Shown here piece by piece: positions 12,301-22,177 of a DNA stretch of 64,000 nt (positions are counted from its first letter, which is position 1; the number at the start of each line of letters is the position of its first letter). The notes under the pieces are model-generated. The model saw only the letters and a program-made list of their open reading frames with translations, was not told the DNA's origin and searched no databases. A program made the translations under genes and the position numbers. Location: assembly GCF_037392515.1 (NCBI RefSeq), contig NC_090291.1, positions 38,339,001 through 38,403,000 of the forward strand. The letters run 5' to 3'. This DNA comes from Haliotis asinina (lineage: Eukaryota; Mollusca; Gastropoda; Lepetellida; Haliotidae).

Positions 12301-13249
12301 GCACCACTGTTGTTGTTTAATGCAGCTACAGCTGAGCTACATCACTGCATGTGTTTTTGGATGCCCACATACAGTAACAAGGAAACTGCATTAGCATGAT
12401 TAGTCTGTTACAGTCCATGAACCACATTATTTTTCCTAATTGCATACCCTCTCGGCAATGATAAAGCCTTAAATTAAGCAAGTCTAGATCTCCTCAGGTT
12501 CACGTTCTGAATCTCTGGTCTCCCTAGGTCTCCTTTTCATTTTAAATGGGTTTCTTTGTTACTATCAAAATTAGATTTATTCAGAGAATAGGCATCAGTC
12601 TAGTGATGCAAGTGACACACACATTATACACTCTTGAATGATGGCTTGAGTAAAAGTATAAAGTTATTATCTAGAAGTTGGTGATGTGTTTTACAATTTT
12701 TCATGTATTGATCAAGACAACTATGGATGTTACCAAGCATCCAAAACCCAGGAAATTTACCAATTATTCCTAACTTATATCATGTACATATTAACATGAT
12801 TAACATTATGAAGGAAGGCAACACAACTGGATCAGACAGTCTAGTTGATGGTCTCATGGATGTTCAATAAGAGGTGCCATGACTATTCTAGGCTGGCACA
12901 CCCTAGGTATATACCTGAGGTTCCCTCGCCAAGGGCCGCGATTGGCTCCAACGCTACAGACATGGAATATGACTGAGAGACAATCCCGGCTCTTTGTTGG
13001 TGCTTTCTTAAGTTCGACATGCATTTGTTGTAGGTATTCTATTCAACTTCAAGTTAAAGAATGTGTCAAGATTCATGGATTTATCATGAATTCTTTCACT
13101 TTGTTACCTACCTGTTCTATAACATCCGAAACAGTGCCATGTGCATTCGGAACGTAATTCTCAATTTGTGTTTCAATCTCCTTTACGCTTGTTAATCCTG
13201 TTGGTTCGGCCTTGGCGGCTCTGAATTTCTTCTTCTTCGACTTTCCCAT
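338..13249 (-). CDS. HEATR3: HEATR3 (Syo1-type) N-terminal exons 1-8, partial
   Basis: Armadillo/HEAT-repeat adaptor; in yeast and human the family escorts ribosomal proteins uL18 and uL5 to the nucleus and supports 5S RNP assembly. Exons (genomic, minus): 13249-13112, 9415-9243, 8343-8256, 7790-7690, 5971-5862, 2903-2763, 1266-1136, 434-338. All borders are AG/GT and phases join without conflict, giving 326 codons. The N-terminus MGKSKKKKF matches human MGKSRTKRF. Other recognisable blocks are RECGCSTLANLV, VCEEMVQKDVLTPLVAL, AVHLLWNLCESS, VSVFNKE, AQCLHAVTENN and VTAQQTSLEIIANLCC, in the same order as the human protein as I remember it. The ATG at 13249 is chosen for that match. The human protein has about 680 residues, so the C-terminal half lies left of this window. 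The acidic linker expected between exons 7 and 8 was not found. Confidence 0.92.
860..945 (-). mobile_element. tRNA-type SINE (family 2), degenerate
   Basis: Read on the minus strand it keeps an eroded A-box-like 'ccagtggttgaagtg' and a B-box-like 'gagtttgattcc'. It lies in a HEATR3 intron between exons 7 and 8. Confidence 0.5.
1359..1620 (-). mobile_element. SINE family 1 copy
   Basis: Near full-length and diverged. The plus strand starts with the tail 'gagtgtttagttttacactg' and ends in the head 'gatcttcacgggtct'. It lies in the HEATR3 intron between exons 6 and 7. Confidence 0.8.
1871..2568 (+). other. Unassigned open stretches in HEATR3 intron 6
   Basis: Overlapping open frames of 91, 155 and 113 codons lie antisense to HEATR3, with higher GC than the surroundings. 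Exon-like borders occur (AG before 1860, GT after 2072), but no domain or family is recognisable and the frames do not connect. It could be a decayed element or an unannotated transcript. I do not call it a gene. Confidence 0.25.
3092..3369 (-). mobile_element. SINE family 1 copy
   Basis: Full-length copy with a (gagt)n tail on the left and the head 'gacccatgaaggtccgggg' read on the minus strand. It sits directly beside a family 2 copy. Confidence 0.85.
3410..3550 (-). mobile_element. tRNA-type SINE (family 2)
   Basis: The minus strand shows 'gtagccttgtggttaaagc' (A-box-like) and 'cccgggtttgattcacc' (B-box-like), followed by the tail with 'attgctaaaag'. Confidence 0.75.
4132..4273. mobile_element. 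Fold-back MITE, near-perfect palindrome
   Basis: The 142-bp sequence reads 'gttggatatagcatgacc' inward from both ends, with arms of about 70 bp and almost no loop ('aagggccc' at the centre). It has no coding capacity and lies just left of the minisatellite that holds the Tc1 element. Confidence 0.85.
4274..4460. repeat. ~25-27-bp minisatellite (left part)
   Basis: Seven or so copies of a unit like 'ccctgggaatatgaaggcat' plus 'ataac'. One further unit continues at 5756-5790, on the other side of the Tc1 element, so the transposon lies within the array. Confidence 0.75.
4461..5753 (+). mobile_element. Tc1/mariner transposon, apparently complete
   Basis: The element is about 1.29 kb with a single intact transposase. 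Terminal inverted repeats of about 24 bp share the core 'cccagaaattattgaga': left at about 4461-4484, right as its complement at about 5730-5753. TA lies at both outer edges, as the superfamily requires. A second internal inverted repeat occurs upstream of the gene (4552-4573 against 4598-4617). It is in the HEATR3 intron between exons 5 and 6, antisense to the gene. Intact reading frame and matching ends suggest a fairly recent insertion. Confidence 0.88.
4643..5611 (+). CDS. Tc1-family transposase (DD34E), intact
   Basis: The product is 322 residues, cutting at TIR ends and pasting at TA sites. The first in-frame ATG is at 4643; the frame stays open upstream to a TTG at 4613, which is unlikely to be used in an animal. 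Domains: a paired-like helix-turn-helix at residues 1-50 (ending in STVYRTLKNI), a GRPRK hook-like motif at about 58-62, a second HTH-like segment to about 115, then the DDE domain. Catalytic residues visible are D150 (FFSDES), D233 (FQHDND) and E268 (NPIENVW), with 34 residues between the last two. WGGIS and YSPDLNPIE are also present. Length is normal for the family and no stop or frameshift is seen, so activity is possible but untested. Confidence 0.93.
   Translation: MAEFTAREKRKLILDDFERGEADAKVLACRHGIPLSTVYRTLKNIQTGTEIEHKAGAGRPRKFSVVDRQRLGQIVSRLKLKSVENIRNEMISRGSPQVCNETVRQELQRLSWVKKRGIPSPLMKDAQKEKRLNWCRAHENQDWDNVFFSDESSVWLFPNCVKIWTKDTVKPIYQRPKHSPKFHMWGGISARGVTPLCVFTGNLTKERYVDILNGHLLPTAKTLYEDDWIFQHDNDPKHTVRYTKQWLSGENVQVLDWPSYSPDLNPIENVWGVMKDRINQKGLRNIEDMKAEVVQYWDTLSHDYLQTLMGSVPRCIQAFIAE
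6210..6660. repeat. Two-copy tandem repeat (~180-200 bp unit)
   Basis: The block 'aaggcacatctagggatca' followed by 'catgtgtacca' and 'ggacaaa' occurs at about 6350-6437 and again at about 6519-6607, each preceded by a 'ttggaaac/caatggaaac' segment. No function is visible. Confidence 0.6.
6692..6850 (-). mobile_element. tRNA-type SINE (family 2)
   Basis: Head and tail are both present; the minus strand shows 'gtagccaagtggttaaag' and the tail with 'attgctaaaat'. It lies in the HEATR3 intron between exons 5 and 4. Confidence 0.75.
7059..7140. repeat. 29-bp minisatellite, three copies
   Basis: 'tacatgttggtaggaa' recurs three times with spacer 'agaacata'. Confidence 0.8.
7185..7575. repeat. Dispersed repeat, copy 1
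   Basis: It shares a scattered but continuous similarity of about 380 bp with 24020-24380: 'acaatgt.ttatc', 'tttttgtagccat', 'tcccttccatca', 'cctgtacgt', 'tgggtaca/tgggtata', 'cagaaaacaa', 'tgtgaggta'. Same orientation. Family unknown. Confidence 0.65.
7982..8226 (-). mobile_element. SINE family 1 copy, diverged
   Basis: It aligns with other copies from 'tataacgccacactccacaa' to 'cgggtcttcatagg'. It ends about 30 bp before HEATR3 exon 3 (8256), so it forms part of that splice-donor neighbourhood. Confidence 0.7.
8799..9240. repeat. Degenerate tandem repeat beside HEATR3 exon 2
   Basis: Three copies of a block starting 'ccatggtaacatg' and continuing 'tcttattac.tt' and 'cagaataatgaa.act' begin at about 8799, 9029 and 9183. 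The third runs into the splice donor of exon 2 at 9242. Confidence 0.6.
9598..9727. mobile_element. Fold-back MITE
   Basis: Arms of about 55 bp: 'gggtcctgttt' to 'tcctgtagca' on the left and the complement of 'tgctacaagaaaagtta' to 'acagggccc' on the right, with a loop of about 15 bp. It lies in HEATR3 intron 1. Confidence 0.75.
10357..10503 (+). mobile_element. tRNA-type SINE (family 2), degenerate
   Basis: 'gtggccttctggttaaagg' resembles a tRNA A box region. The tail has 'gatattgctggaatat' and 'aaactcattcactcag'. The B box is eroded. Confidence 0.6.
10685..10800 (-). mobile_element. SINE tail fragment
   Basis: 'gtgaatgggtataatttta' followed by 'cagcaatattcccacattatc' is the shared SINE tail; no head is recognisable. 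Confidence 0.45.
11055..12247 (+). mobile_element. pogo/Tigger-type transposon, internally deleted
   Basis: Terminal inverted repeats: 'cagtcaggccgcgttagtc' at 11055 and its complement ending '...aacgcggcctgact' at 12246, with TA just outside the left end. Length 1.19 kb against 2 kb or more for autonomous relatives; only part of the DDE domain remains. A poly(A)-like 'aataaag' lies at 12075. It is in HEATR3 intron 1, opposite in strand to the gene. Confidence 0.82.
11684..11926 (+). pseudogene. pogo/Tigger transposase remnant (DDE_1, C-terminal part)
   Basis: About 80 open codons. RDNAASHKCANVKLTN and LPPNTTSHIQPMDAGIMRTFK are diagnostic of the pogo/Tigger DDE_1 domain: the first D and the D of PMDAG are the second and third catalytic residues, 31 residues apart. 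The N-terminal CENP-B-like DNA-binding region and the first catalytic D are absent, and the frame has no ATG at its left end, so this is a deletion remnant. Confidence 0.85.
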
Positions 13250-13508
13250 TTTCTATATGATCACCAACTTGCATGTCAGGGTTGAGAAAATGTTTGAATG
13301 TCATTTCATGTTTATAAACACGCACATGGACAGCTGGTAGCCGCCATCTTCCTGACGTAAAAGGACCGTCTAAGTAGAGCGGACTTCCGTAAACAAGCCA
13401 CAGTTTTGCTCCAAGAAAATCGGTAGACGGGTGCCCAGTCAGTTCAATGTCAACACCTTTACTCCTTTCATTCAACCAATCAGCAAGTTTTTGTGATCTC
13501 TGATACAA
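13173..13508 (-). other. Upstream open frame overlapping the HEATR3 start
   Basis: A 111-codon frame in a different phase begins upstream of, and runs across, the HEATR3 ATG at 13249. No domain is recognised. If the mRNA starts far enough upstream this would be an overlapping uORF; it may equally be chance, since the transcription start is unknown. Confidence 0.25.
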
Positions 13509-13644
13509 AATTCTGTGAAAATGAGATGTTGTTTAACGGAACCAATCTAATTGTCAATAAACAGCCACAGTTTTGAACCAGACTTCCTTTCAGTAAGGAA
13601 TGAATTCAGAAGAATATCTTCATTTATTCTACTGAGCAGATTAC

Positions 13645-13702
13645 TGTAATATTGCTGGAATATTGCTAAAAGTTTTAGTTGCTGGCATTAAACTAAACTC
13701 AC
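13645..13702 (+). mobile_element. SINE tail fragment
   Basis: 'aatattgctggaatattgct' then 'aaaag...aaactaaactcac' is the shared tail of both SINE families. Confidence 0.55.
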
Positions 13703-13852
13703 TTTTGTCGGGTTCAGCAGTATTGCACATGCACTGGTAAGTGGAAGATTGTGGAGGGCTGCTTATGCTAGTCCAGGCAGGTCTTTACAAGGCTTGCCCT
13801 CTCACACAGCATGGATGACACTGACTCAGAGCTTGACAGTACACATGACCCG

Positions 13853-14053
13853 GCTCATAAGTGGTCTTTAGCAACCCATACTTATAAATGGCAACTAGTA
13901 GGATTGGTCGGACTCGCTGACTTGATTGATGTTTGTCACCATATCCAAATGCTCATGCTGATGATCACTGGATTGTCTGGTCCACACTTGATTATGTACA
14001 ATCCCCTACCATAGAGCCGGAATATTGCTGAGTTTTATGTTAAACAACAAACA
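13853..14053 (+). mobile_element. SINE family 1 copy
   Basis: Head 'ttagcaacccatactt' through 'actggattgtctggtccaca' to tail 'gccggaatattgctgagt'. Moderately diverged. Confidence 0.75.
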
Positions 14054-14059
14054 GAGTTC

Positions 14060-16067
14060 GGCAGTCATGGTTTTACCTCCTTTCAACCTGCACCAGGTAG
14101 TGTAACCACCATGTGAAACGCTGGCCTACATTATTCATGAACACCCTGATGGGTCTCCTACATAACAATAAGAAAAACAAAAACTGTACAAAGGTAGCAT
14201 TTTGGAAATGTGGACCATTTGATTAAAGCAGCTGATGTAAGTTTGATGCCAAAACTCATACTGTAGACTTACATGTGAAGCACCAGAGTGAGCATGTTCA
14301 AATTTAACGTCACTTTGACACTATTTCAGCCATATCGTGAGTAAATCAGGCTAGAGATTAAAAATAATTGTAGGTAAATTATAAAAATTTTGTCGATGGA
14401 CAGTAAAACAACTAGATTATCACAGAAATTTAAAACTAGTAATTAAATCTATAAGATTTTAACTATTCAGGACAATACAATACAAACACAGGCTATAGAT
14501 TACCAAGAACTGGAGGTAGATAATCATTCTAGTGACAGTCTGAATGAAGCATTATAACCCATGCTGTTGTCTTTACTCCATCTTTTGTATACTTACTTCA
14601 ATGCCAAATTTTCATTCTTATCTCCACTGAAGTTTTCTAACACACAACATAGAAAGTAGTAAGTATGAAAATAATTCTTTATTGAACACATTTAAATAAT
14701 ATACATATAGTGCTGACAACTGTATTAAAAATCCTTCATATTACTTCATCTTGAGTTGACTGAATAATGATTCCATTCAAGCATGAACTTAATTAAGATT
14801 TTAGTTCAAACTATAATGATCTCAAGTGCAAATATACTAATTATGCAGGGTGTTGACATATATATATGTGTGAGGCTTTTATATTCTTATCAAGAAATGT
14901 GGGTTTTATTGACATACTTATACCCCAGTAAGGCATGTTGAAAAAATTTGTACACATGCCCAAAGCTAGCTGGCATGGATGTTTTGGTATATATCCTGAT
15001 CCCTGTCATTTTGCACTACATTGGTGCCGACCAGATTGCCGACCAGTCATATTTAAAAAAAAAAAATAAAAAATAAAAAAAATTCCCCGCTCGAAGAATC
15101 TATTTCTAATGTTTTGCCAAACATGTAAACTTTCAAAAACAATTTTTGGATTGTTTTTGTCTCATATACACTTCATAAATTGCCTAAAGTAAAATACTTT
15201 TAGTTCTTAAAAGGAATATTACTGTGACTGGTATTTTTGTTGTTGTTACCCTTAAGGTTTTGGTTTAGGTTTTCACCTTAAGTGTTTAATCCACCGGAGG
15301 GAAGAGTATTCATTCAAGGACCAACTCACACATTACAAATGTCTCCTAACCTGAATAATATCCATGATTTTCCAGGGATTTACGCCAATATATCAAGAAA
15401 ACATGAAGGAAAAAACTTAGTTGTTTCAAACTTTTGTTCACTTTGCTTGAAGCATTTAACCTAACTGATATATCACCACAGAGAATATTGTCACTGAAAC
15501 TGTACATTCAGTGTCCTTACAATGAAATTACAATATTTCTACTCCCACACATTGTGTAATACTGTTGCAACTTCAAACATGAAGTAGTAGGATCTTTAGA
15601 TAGTCAGGAAGACAAATACTCCATGCTATCAAATATAATTTTGTCATTAGTTTCCAAAAAAAAACCTCCTTCATAAATCATGTTGTGCAATTCTTTGAGA
15701 AACTGAAACTGAAATCTATTCTATCATTAGATGTTCAGGAAGACGAAAATTTAACACCTGTTTTCTTTTCATAATTTTGTCTCTTAAAAATTAATCTTGA
15801 AAAGATTCGCTTGTCCTGAGTTGCACATGAATGCATGAACATGAAAATAGGTATTGAGTAAAACTGCTAAAAGAATGTATATTTCATGCCCATTCGCATT
15901 GTATTCTATTTAAATATTATGTAAGTAGCATAATGAGGTAATTTTCAAAAACATTCCCTATGTTGAAACTTTTGTATTACACTGATTTTAGGACAACACA
16001 GATGTTTCCTCACAGCATTTTGGCAAATGGAAACCTTACATCGGAAAAGTAAACCTGAAATGTGCTT

Positions 16068-16120
<53 letters not shown>

Positions 16121-18379
16121 GATCATCATCATCAGGTCATCTCTTGTTTTCCCAGAATAAGGCTTTTGTTTTGTAGGAACAGGCTTTACTTTTCGTTAGT
16201 AAGACCTCTTCTCAGGTTTTACTTTCTGCAATCATCTTTTCCTAACTCAGTATGAACATCAACTTTCAAATGATATACGAATGTTTGAAATCAACTGAAA
16301 AATATTAAGATAAAAAGATTAGGATCAAAGTGCAAATGTTTCCCCTAGCAAGAACGGAACTGCAACTCTCAGATTTGAAGGCAGATATTCTACCACACAG
16401 CTACATGGTCAATAAAGGACATGGGGTTGAATTATAGATTTATAGTTACTGTCATTAAATTGATTTTGCATGCACTTCAGTTGTTATGTAGCTTTATTAA
16501 ATGATCATCTACACTGTAATTGCATATCATTGATGGTATATATGTTAGAGAAAACACTTCTCCTCGGTTTTGGTAGACAATATAAAGCCATTGGGGTCGA
16601 GAAATCCCTCTGGTTTTACATTGTCTACCAAATGACTTCTCAGTATTCTAACACTGAGGGTTGTATGAAAGGACCAGTAGGTACCGTTGAGGATGAAATT
16701 TAACATCAAACAAACAAGTCTAGTAACATGTATAGCCACCCATGGCAAACACTGACTTATACTTCACAATAGCCTTAATGACCTATGAAAATTTAACTTT
16801 AAAAGTACACATGCTAACAACAATTTGTGTGAAGGGGAGGCTTTGAGCTGATTGGATCCTGTGTGTTTGAAATAGGGAATGCTTATTAGCCAGTGCACGC
16901 TAAGTATGTTGAATACGGTAATTATTTTCACTAGCATGAATAAACCCATGTATAATATGATGTGAATAACTGAAAACATAGGTGATACATCAGTTGTCAA
17001 ATGCTTGAAGTCTTTGTATAGTGTGAAAAAAGAGTTTGCTTATAAACTGTGAGATACTCTCAATCCAGACCATGCACAATCCCAATTTCCACCTCTGAAT
17101 ACAGTAGAAATACCGTACCTCTTCCTCTGAATTAAATTTCAGGGTAGAGATTATCAATAAGTACATAATATCTTTATGACTAGTTACAACCAAGCATGTA
17201 GGGAATCACAAGGAAGCAATGAATTATTTCTAAACACTTGTAAATCAAATCACATCATCAAATGGAAACATCATTGAGTCAGTGACAACATCATTCAATA
17301 ACACAGAAATGAAAGACATAAAAGTGTAATTTGTAACCAAAAACAAACTGGCTACAGATTGTGCTGAAAGGTTTTCACACAGGTTTTTACCAACATTCTA
17401 CATGGATAAAAAGGGGTGGTTTAATTCCACAGGTAAAAACATTAACCCTGCCCCAGTTAAGCCTATAATAATGTGTTAATTTCACTAACCTTAAAATATG
17501 TCATTCAAAAAGCATAATTAAAAGGGAAAAAAAAAAATTGGTTCCGATTGGTGAAGATAATTATGTCAAGATATTAAAAAAAATTAGATAAAACACTTAT
17601 ATGTAGCTACCTACATGCTAGTGTGATCAGTGGGAGCTATGCAACATTTTTTTAACTTGACACCTACTTCACATAGTATGAGTGAGGGATTTAATGCTTC
17701 TTTAAACAGTTTTACAGTTATATCAAAACATGTCAACTTAATGTGGAAAGAAGCGATATATGTCTCATACATTTACCATTTAGTTAAACCAACAAGCATG
17801 TCTAAAGGGCTGTATAGCCTAGAAACTTTGATGCAGGATTCAAACTCGCAATCACAGTATTCTGGTGCTTACCAAGGGACATAACTCTGCATGAACAATA
17901 ATTGCGCCTGACATGACTTAACCACCCTTGCACCAAACAAATGGTAATTTCTGAATTTCCGATACATTAAAGGATATGATTTCGCTGAAGTTATCACTCA
18001 AACTGAAATAAAATATCCCGGCCACTCAAATCTAACTACAACATTAACAGGAAGTATTACAATGACCCTTTTAAACAGGAAGATGAGATTCAAAAAGAGA
18101 AAAATATCATCTATTGAATGAACTATACAAGTAAAAGCAAACATACATGTCAGCTCCCACAACAGATACTAAAACAATTAAGGCACTGGATAATAGTACA
18201 TTTAACAGCCAATGCATAATACAGCCAATTAACAAAGATACAATGCTATCACCAATGAAGCAGTCAGTCAACACACCATTCAGTAAAAGAGTATTTCTAA
18301 TGGTCCCTGGAATTATATTGACTGACATGGGGACCTGCCTAGTCCAAAGAACGAAGCACCCATGTCAGAGAAACATATA
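14060..18379. other. AT-rich intergenic DNA, no gene seen
   Basis: This is about 4.3 kb with no frame over about 85 codons and no recognised domain. It holds an A-rich run (15052-15083), an (atc)n microsatellite (16068-16135) and a short hairpin (16567-16632, arms around 'ttggtagacaat'). It is downstream of gene A and upstream of HEATR3. Confidence 0.7.
16068..16135. repeat. (ATC)n microsatellite
   Basis: About 22 near-perfect units of the trinucleotide. Confidence 0.97.
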
Positions 18380-18544
18380 CTGAGGGACAAAAATTAGGGA
18401 TCACATGAATGGACAAGTGTCCCTTTATATTTTTTTCACAAGGTTTCTTCACATGTTATGTGATACAAAGCTTGTGAAGAAACCTGGAAAAAGTACTAAA
18501 GGAACACCTGTGTTTTCATATGACCCTTTATTTTTTCCTCTCCG
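18380..18544. mobile_element. Mariner-type MITE with TA duplication
   Basis: 165 bp with TA on both sides (18378-18379, 18545-18546). The two halves are inverted copies, with the clearest match in 'aaggtttcttcac' near the centre and 'gggacaaaaa/gaggaaaaaa' at the ends. No coding capacity. Confidence 0.75.
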
Positions 18545-18958
18545 TATATTTTCGTAAACATTTAGCATTGCATTGAGTGCCATGATGTCAATTAAGTTTA
18601 AGAAAATATTGCAGTATTGGTCAAAGTTGTTGGTGAAATAAGTGCAATGTTTGCAAAATTGAAGGATGGGTTATATTTGTAATAAGCAGAACGGAGAAAT
18701 GGTAAGTTGTCATTTGGGCATTGCACAGAAATTTGAAGACCAAAGAAGAAATTATGGACTGAAATTGCTTCACAAAATCTCTGACCGGTCTCACACCATG
18801 ACTCCATGTACAACTAGATAACCATCTGACACTCCTGAGGACTAGCTGGATAAACACATGACATCATACATACCACTCAGAGAAGTTAAGAGCCATCTGA
18901 TGGTCCTTAACTTCTTTTGAGCAGAACACAATGTTGAAACCCTTACCTTGTAGATAAA

Positions 18959-19400
18959 TATAAGAAGTCTATTGCTCAAAGAAAGAAGTTAAAGAAGTCT
19001 ATCATTCAAAGCAAGATGAAGAAGCCTATCATCCAAAACAAGATAAAGAAGTCTATTGTTCAAAACAAGATAAAGAAGTCTATTGTTCAAAACAACTTAA
19101 AGCAGTCTTTCGTTTGAAGTAAGTTAAAGAAGCCTATCATCCAAAACAAGATAAAGAAGTCTATTGTTCAAAACAACTTAAAGCAGTCTTTCGTTTGAAG
19201 TAAGTTAAAGAAGCCTATCATCCAAAACAAGATAAAGAAGTCTATTGTTCAAAACAACTTAAAGCAGTCTTTCGTTTGAAGTAAGTTAAAGAAGCCTATC
19301 ATCCAAAACAAGATAAAGAAGTCTATTGTTCAAAACAACTTAAAGCAGTCTTTCGTTTGAAGTAAGTTAAAGAAGCCTATCATTCAAAACAAGTTAAAAA
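18959..19400. repeat. 27-bp satellite with 81-bp higher-order unit
   Basis: Each 27-bp monomer has the form 'gaagtctattgttcaaaac' plus 'aagataaa'. Three monomer types (starting gaagcc, gaagtc, gcagtc) form an 81-bp block repeated at 19129, 19210, 19291 and 19372. The frames contain stops, so it is not coding. Confidence 0.92.
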
Positions 19401-19717
19401 GTAAGCAATTCATGGATAAGACCACAGCTGATCAAGCTATATTGTTGCACTTCAGAATCATGCTGTGGAGAATGTACTAAAAGGAAATCCAAAGAGACAC
19501 ACAATTTATCAAAGGTGTAGGGCAAATCAAGTATGCATTGCCATATATATAAACTGAAATGAAAATATTACTGTAATTTTCCTGAAAATGATGAAGACAC
19601 CAAACAATCTTCAGGTATACTATCTGTTCATTCTCTGTGAATGCTCTGGGAATATTGCAAAAAGATGAATAATGGCAAATATATTTCAGCATTATAATAT
19701 GAAAGATTTAGAGTGAA

Positions 19718-19842
19718 TGTGCTCTTATGCCACTTCTAGCAAGATTCCAGCAAAAGAACGGAAATAGGCTTCACACATTGTAGGGAACCAAACCAGGGTC
19801 TTCGGCATGATAAGCAAACACTTTAACTACTAGGCTAGATGA
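19718..19842 (-). mobile_element. tRNA-type SINE (family 2)
   Basis: The minus strand shows 'tagcctagtagttaaagtg' and 'ccctggtttggttccc', then a shortened tail. Confidence 0.7.
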
Positions 19843-19859
19843 GATTGAATGCCTATCCC

Positions 19860-19985
19860 TTAAAACAAATTCATGAAGTCTGTCAATCGAAACAAGTTAC
19901 AGAAGCCGGTCACTCCAAAAAGGTTCAGTAGAAGGTCACTCGAAACAAGTTACAGAAGCCGGTCACTCGAAACAAGTTAAAGAAT
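19860..19985. repeat. Second block of the 27-bp satellite
   Basis: 'cagaagccggtcactcgaaa' plus 'caagtta' repeats about four times; it is clearly related to the array at 18959-19400 across the intervening SINE. Confidence 0.85.
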
Positions 19986-22177
19986 ACATAATCCCAACAC
20001 ATGACCATAGCTAATTCATCATGTGAACTAGTATGAACTAAACGAAAGAATCTTTTGTGTGTCTAAAAAGAACATAATCGTGGGTAAAGCAGCAAGGGAG
20101 ACAAAAGACTGCCATGCAAACATTTGATAAATACATCTCCAGTTGGTCTTGTTTATAAATATTTACACACAACATGTCTGGGTTATATGTGACTATACAT
20201 ACTGTTTTTCATATACTGACATTGTGCAAAAACAAGTGTGTGAATAGAATATGTACTTATAGTAACCGACAAAATACACTGCATCCCAGTCATATTTCAT
20301 TTGTAACTAGGGACAGGTACACAATGCATAAAAAAACACATTAAAACATGCATGACCACACAATCATCTTAAGAGTATGATATAATGACAAGTAACAATG
20401 AAAGAAAGACAAATTTCCAGTTGCAACCTCACTGGATACTTAACATGTCCAGAAAAGCAAATCTAACAAACGCAGCTGTGGCATGGTTCTATAAAGAATC
20501 TTGGTGTTTCTTCTATTCGACTTACGGTAATCATAACCAAAACACACCAAGGCTGAAAGATGCCTTAGTCCTGTGTTTCAAGTGTGTTTTTTTGTTTTAA
20601 TTTGTTTTACGACACTTTCAGCAACATTCCAGCTATATGGTGGTGGTCTGAAAATAATCCTGTCCATCTTTCAAGTATGTTGTAAGAATACAGACTGAAA
20701 GAGAGGTATGAAAAAATTAATCACTAATTTTCATTCCTTGAAAACTTTAATCTCAATGCTGACATTGAATGTATCTGTTTGTGAACAGCATTTCACATGC
20801 ATCTTGAAGGGTTTCTGAAGACAAAAATGCCTGGTCAGCTTTACAACATGTGCACAATGTCGCGACTGGAGCTACTTAATACAAAATCAGTCTTAAAAAC
20901 TGATGCTGTCCTGCTAGCCTGTGACTACTAACTTGTGCTCATGACAAGTGAAAAACCAACGATGGCTGTCCCATCTGGCTAGTAGCTTTTGAGGTGACAG
21001 GTCAGTACAGTAACAGTTCTAAATGTGTAAATATTGCAAAAAATTGGATCTGAATAAAACTGATAGCATGGAGTATACAGCATTGCCTTGATCAAGCAGG
21101 GCTACGTACTATTTTCAGAACCAATCTTGAAACTAAGACAAATTTTGAGGCTGCACATGTTCTCCTCACATCAGTGGTAAAATCTGGTATAATCTGACAA
21201 CCCTTTTATATTTCTTAGAACTAACAGGAATGTTCTATGAATCATGAAATGGCACATCATTTCAATCTAAAATACACATATATACAGCAATCATCACAGG
21301 TCAAAACTACAATCACTCTCCAGTTATTATTTTTGCTCATGTCATAAGTAGTACTTGGGCACTGCTTGTTTATTAAAGAGAATAATGCTTCTTTCTCACA
21401 TATGTTTTTCTTTCAACATGCATAATCCTCATGTACTGGTTTTTTGGACACCAAAGACCATCTGTGTTGTCTTGATTATCACATGCAAAATTCTTAAACA
21501 TGTCACTAGATTTAAACGTAACATGGTCCAAACACAAACATTCAAGGATTGACAATGTCTGTGTTTCTCGATGCAACACCTGGCTTTACAGCCCGGGGAA
21601 GTCAATGAAACTGTATCACATCTGAAATCCTATGATCCAATGATATTATTATGCATCACACAATTCTGAAACCCTATTTTTAGTTCTTGATTTCATTAAA
21701 AATCAAAGTCAGAAAATTAAATAAATCTAACTAAAAGGCATATTTACATGACTATATTAGAAAAGAGAAAGCTCAAATGTTACTGAGTTGCCTGTTTAAA
21801 GTAACTGATCAAATACATTGCAAGTCTCTGTTGACTATAAAGAAAATAGAACCTTTTTATGAAATAAAACACTAGTTTTCCTGCAACAACATAAGTTCTT
21901 ATACTTCATAAAGAAATACATTTGACTAATTAAAATCAGTCAAGTGTGAATTTACTTTGAGTCCTGTAACTGACTCAGATAACTTCAAATAAAGCAAAAT
22001 AAACTCAACTGACCCACACAAATGTGTTTCTGTCTGTACAACTCAGAGCAAATGGTTATCAGAACTCCCTAAACCATCAAACATGTAAACAATGTGGTGT
22101 GTGTTGCTTGGATTGATAACATTGCAAATTATGGTAGTCAACAGCCTTGTTTGTTGATTACATTAGACAGAAGCTGT
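19986..22177. other. AT-rich 3' flank of gene A
   Basis: No gene is seen. A fragment of SINE family 1 lies at about 20598-20660. A poly(A) signal for gene A is possible at 21369-21374 (AATAAA on the minus strand), which would give a 3' UTR of about 0.8 kb; this choice is uncertain. Confidence 0.5.

Noticed and set aside
18959-19400. CRISPR-like spaced repeats
   Set aside because: The 'spacers' are themselves diverged copies of the same 27-bp monomer, and the genome is animal.
14660-22177. 7.5-kb 3' UTR of gene A ending at the AATAAA near 14683
   Set aside because: A nearer signal exists at 21369 and the region carries SINEs and satellites; without reads a UTR of this length cannot be supported.
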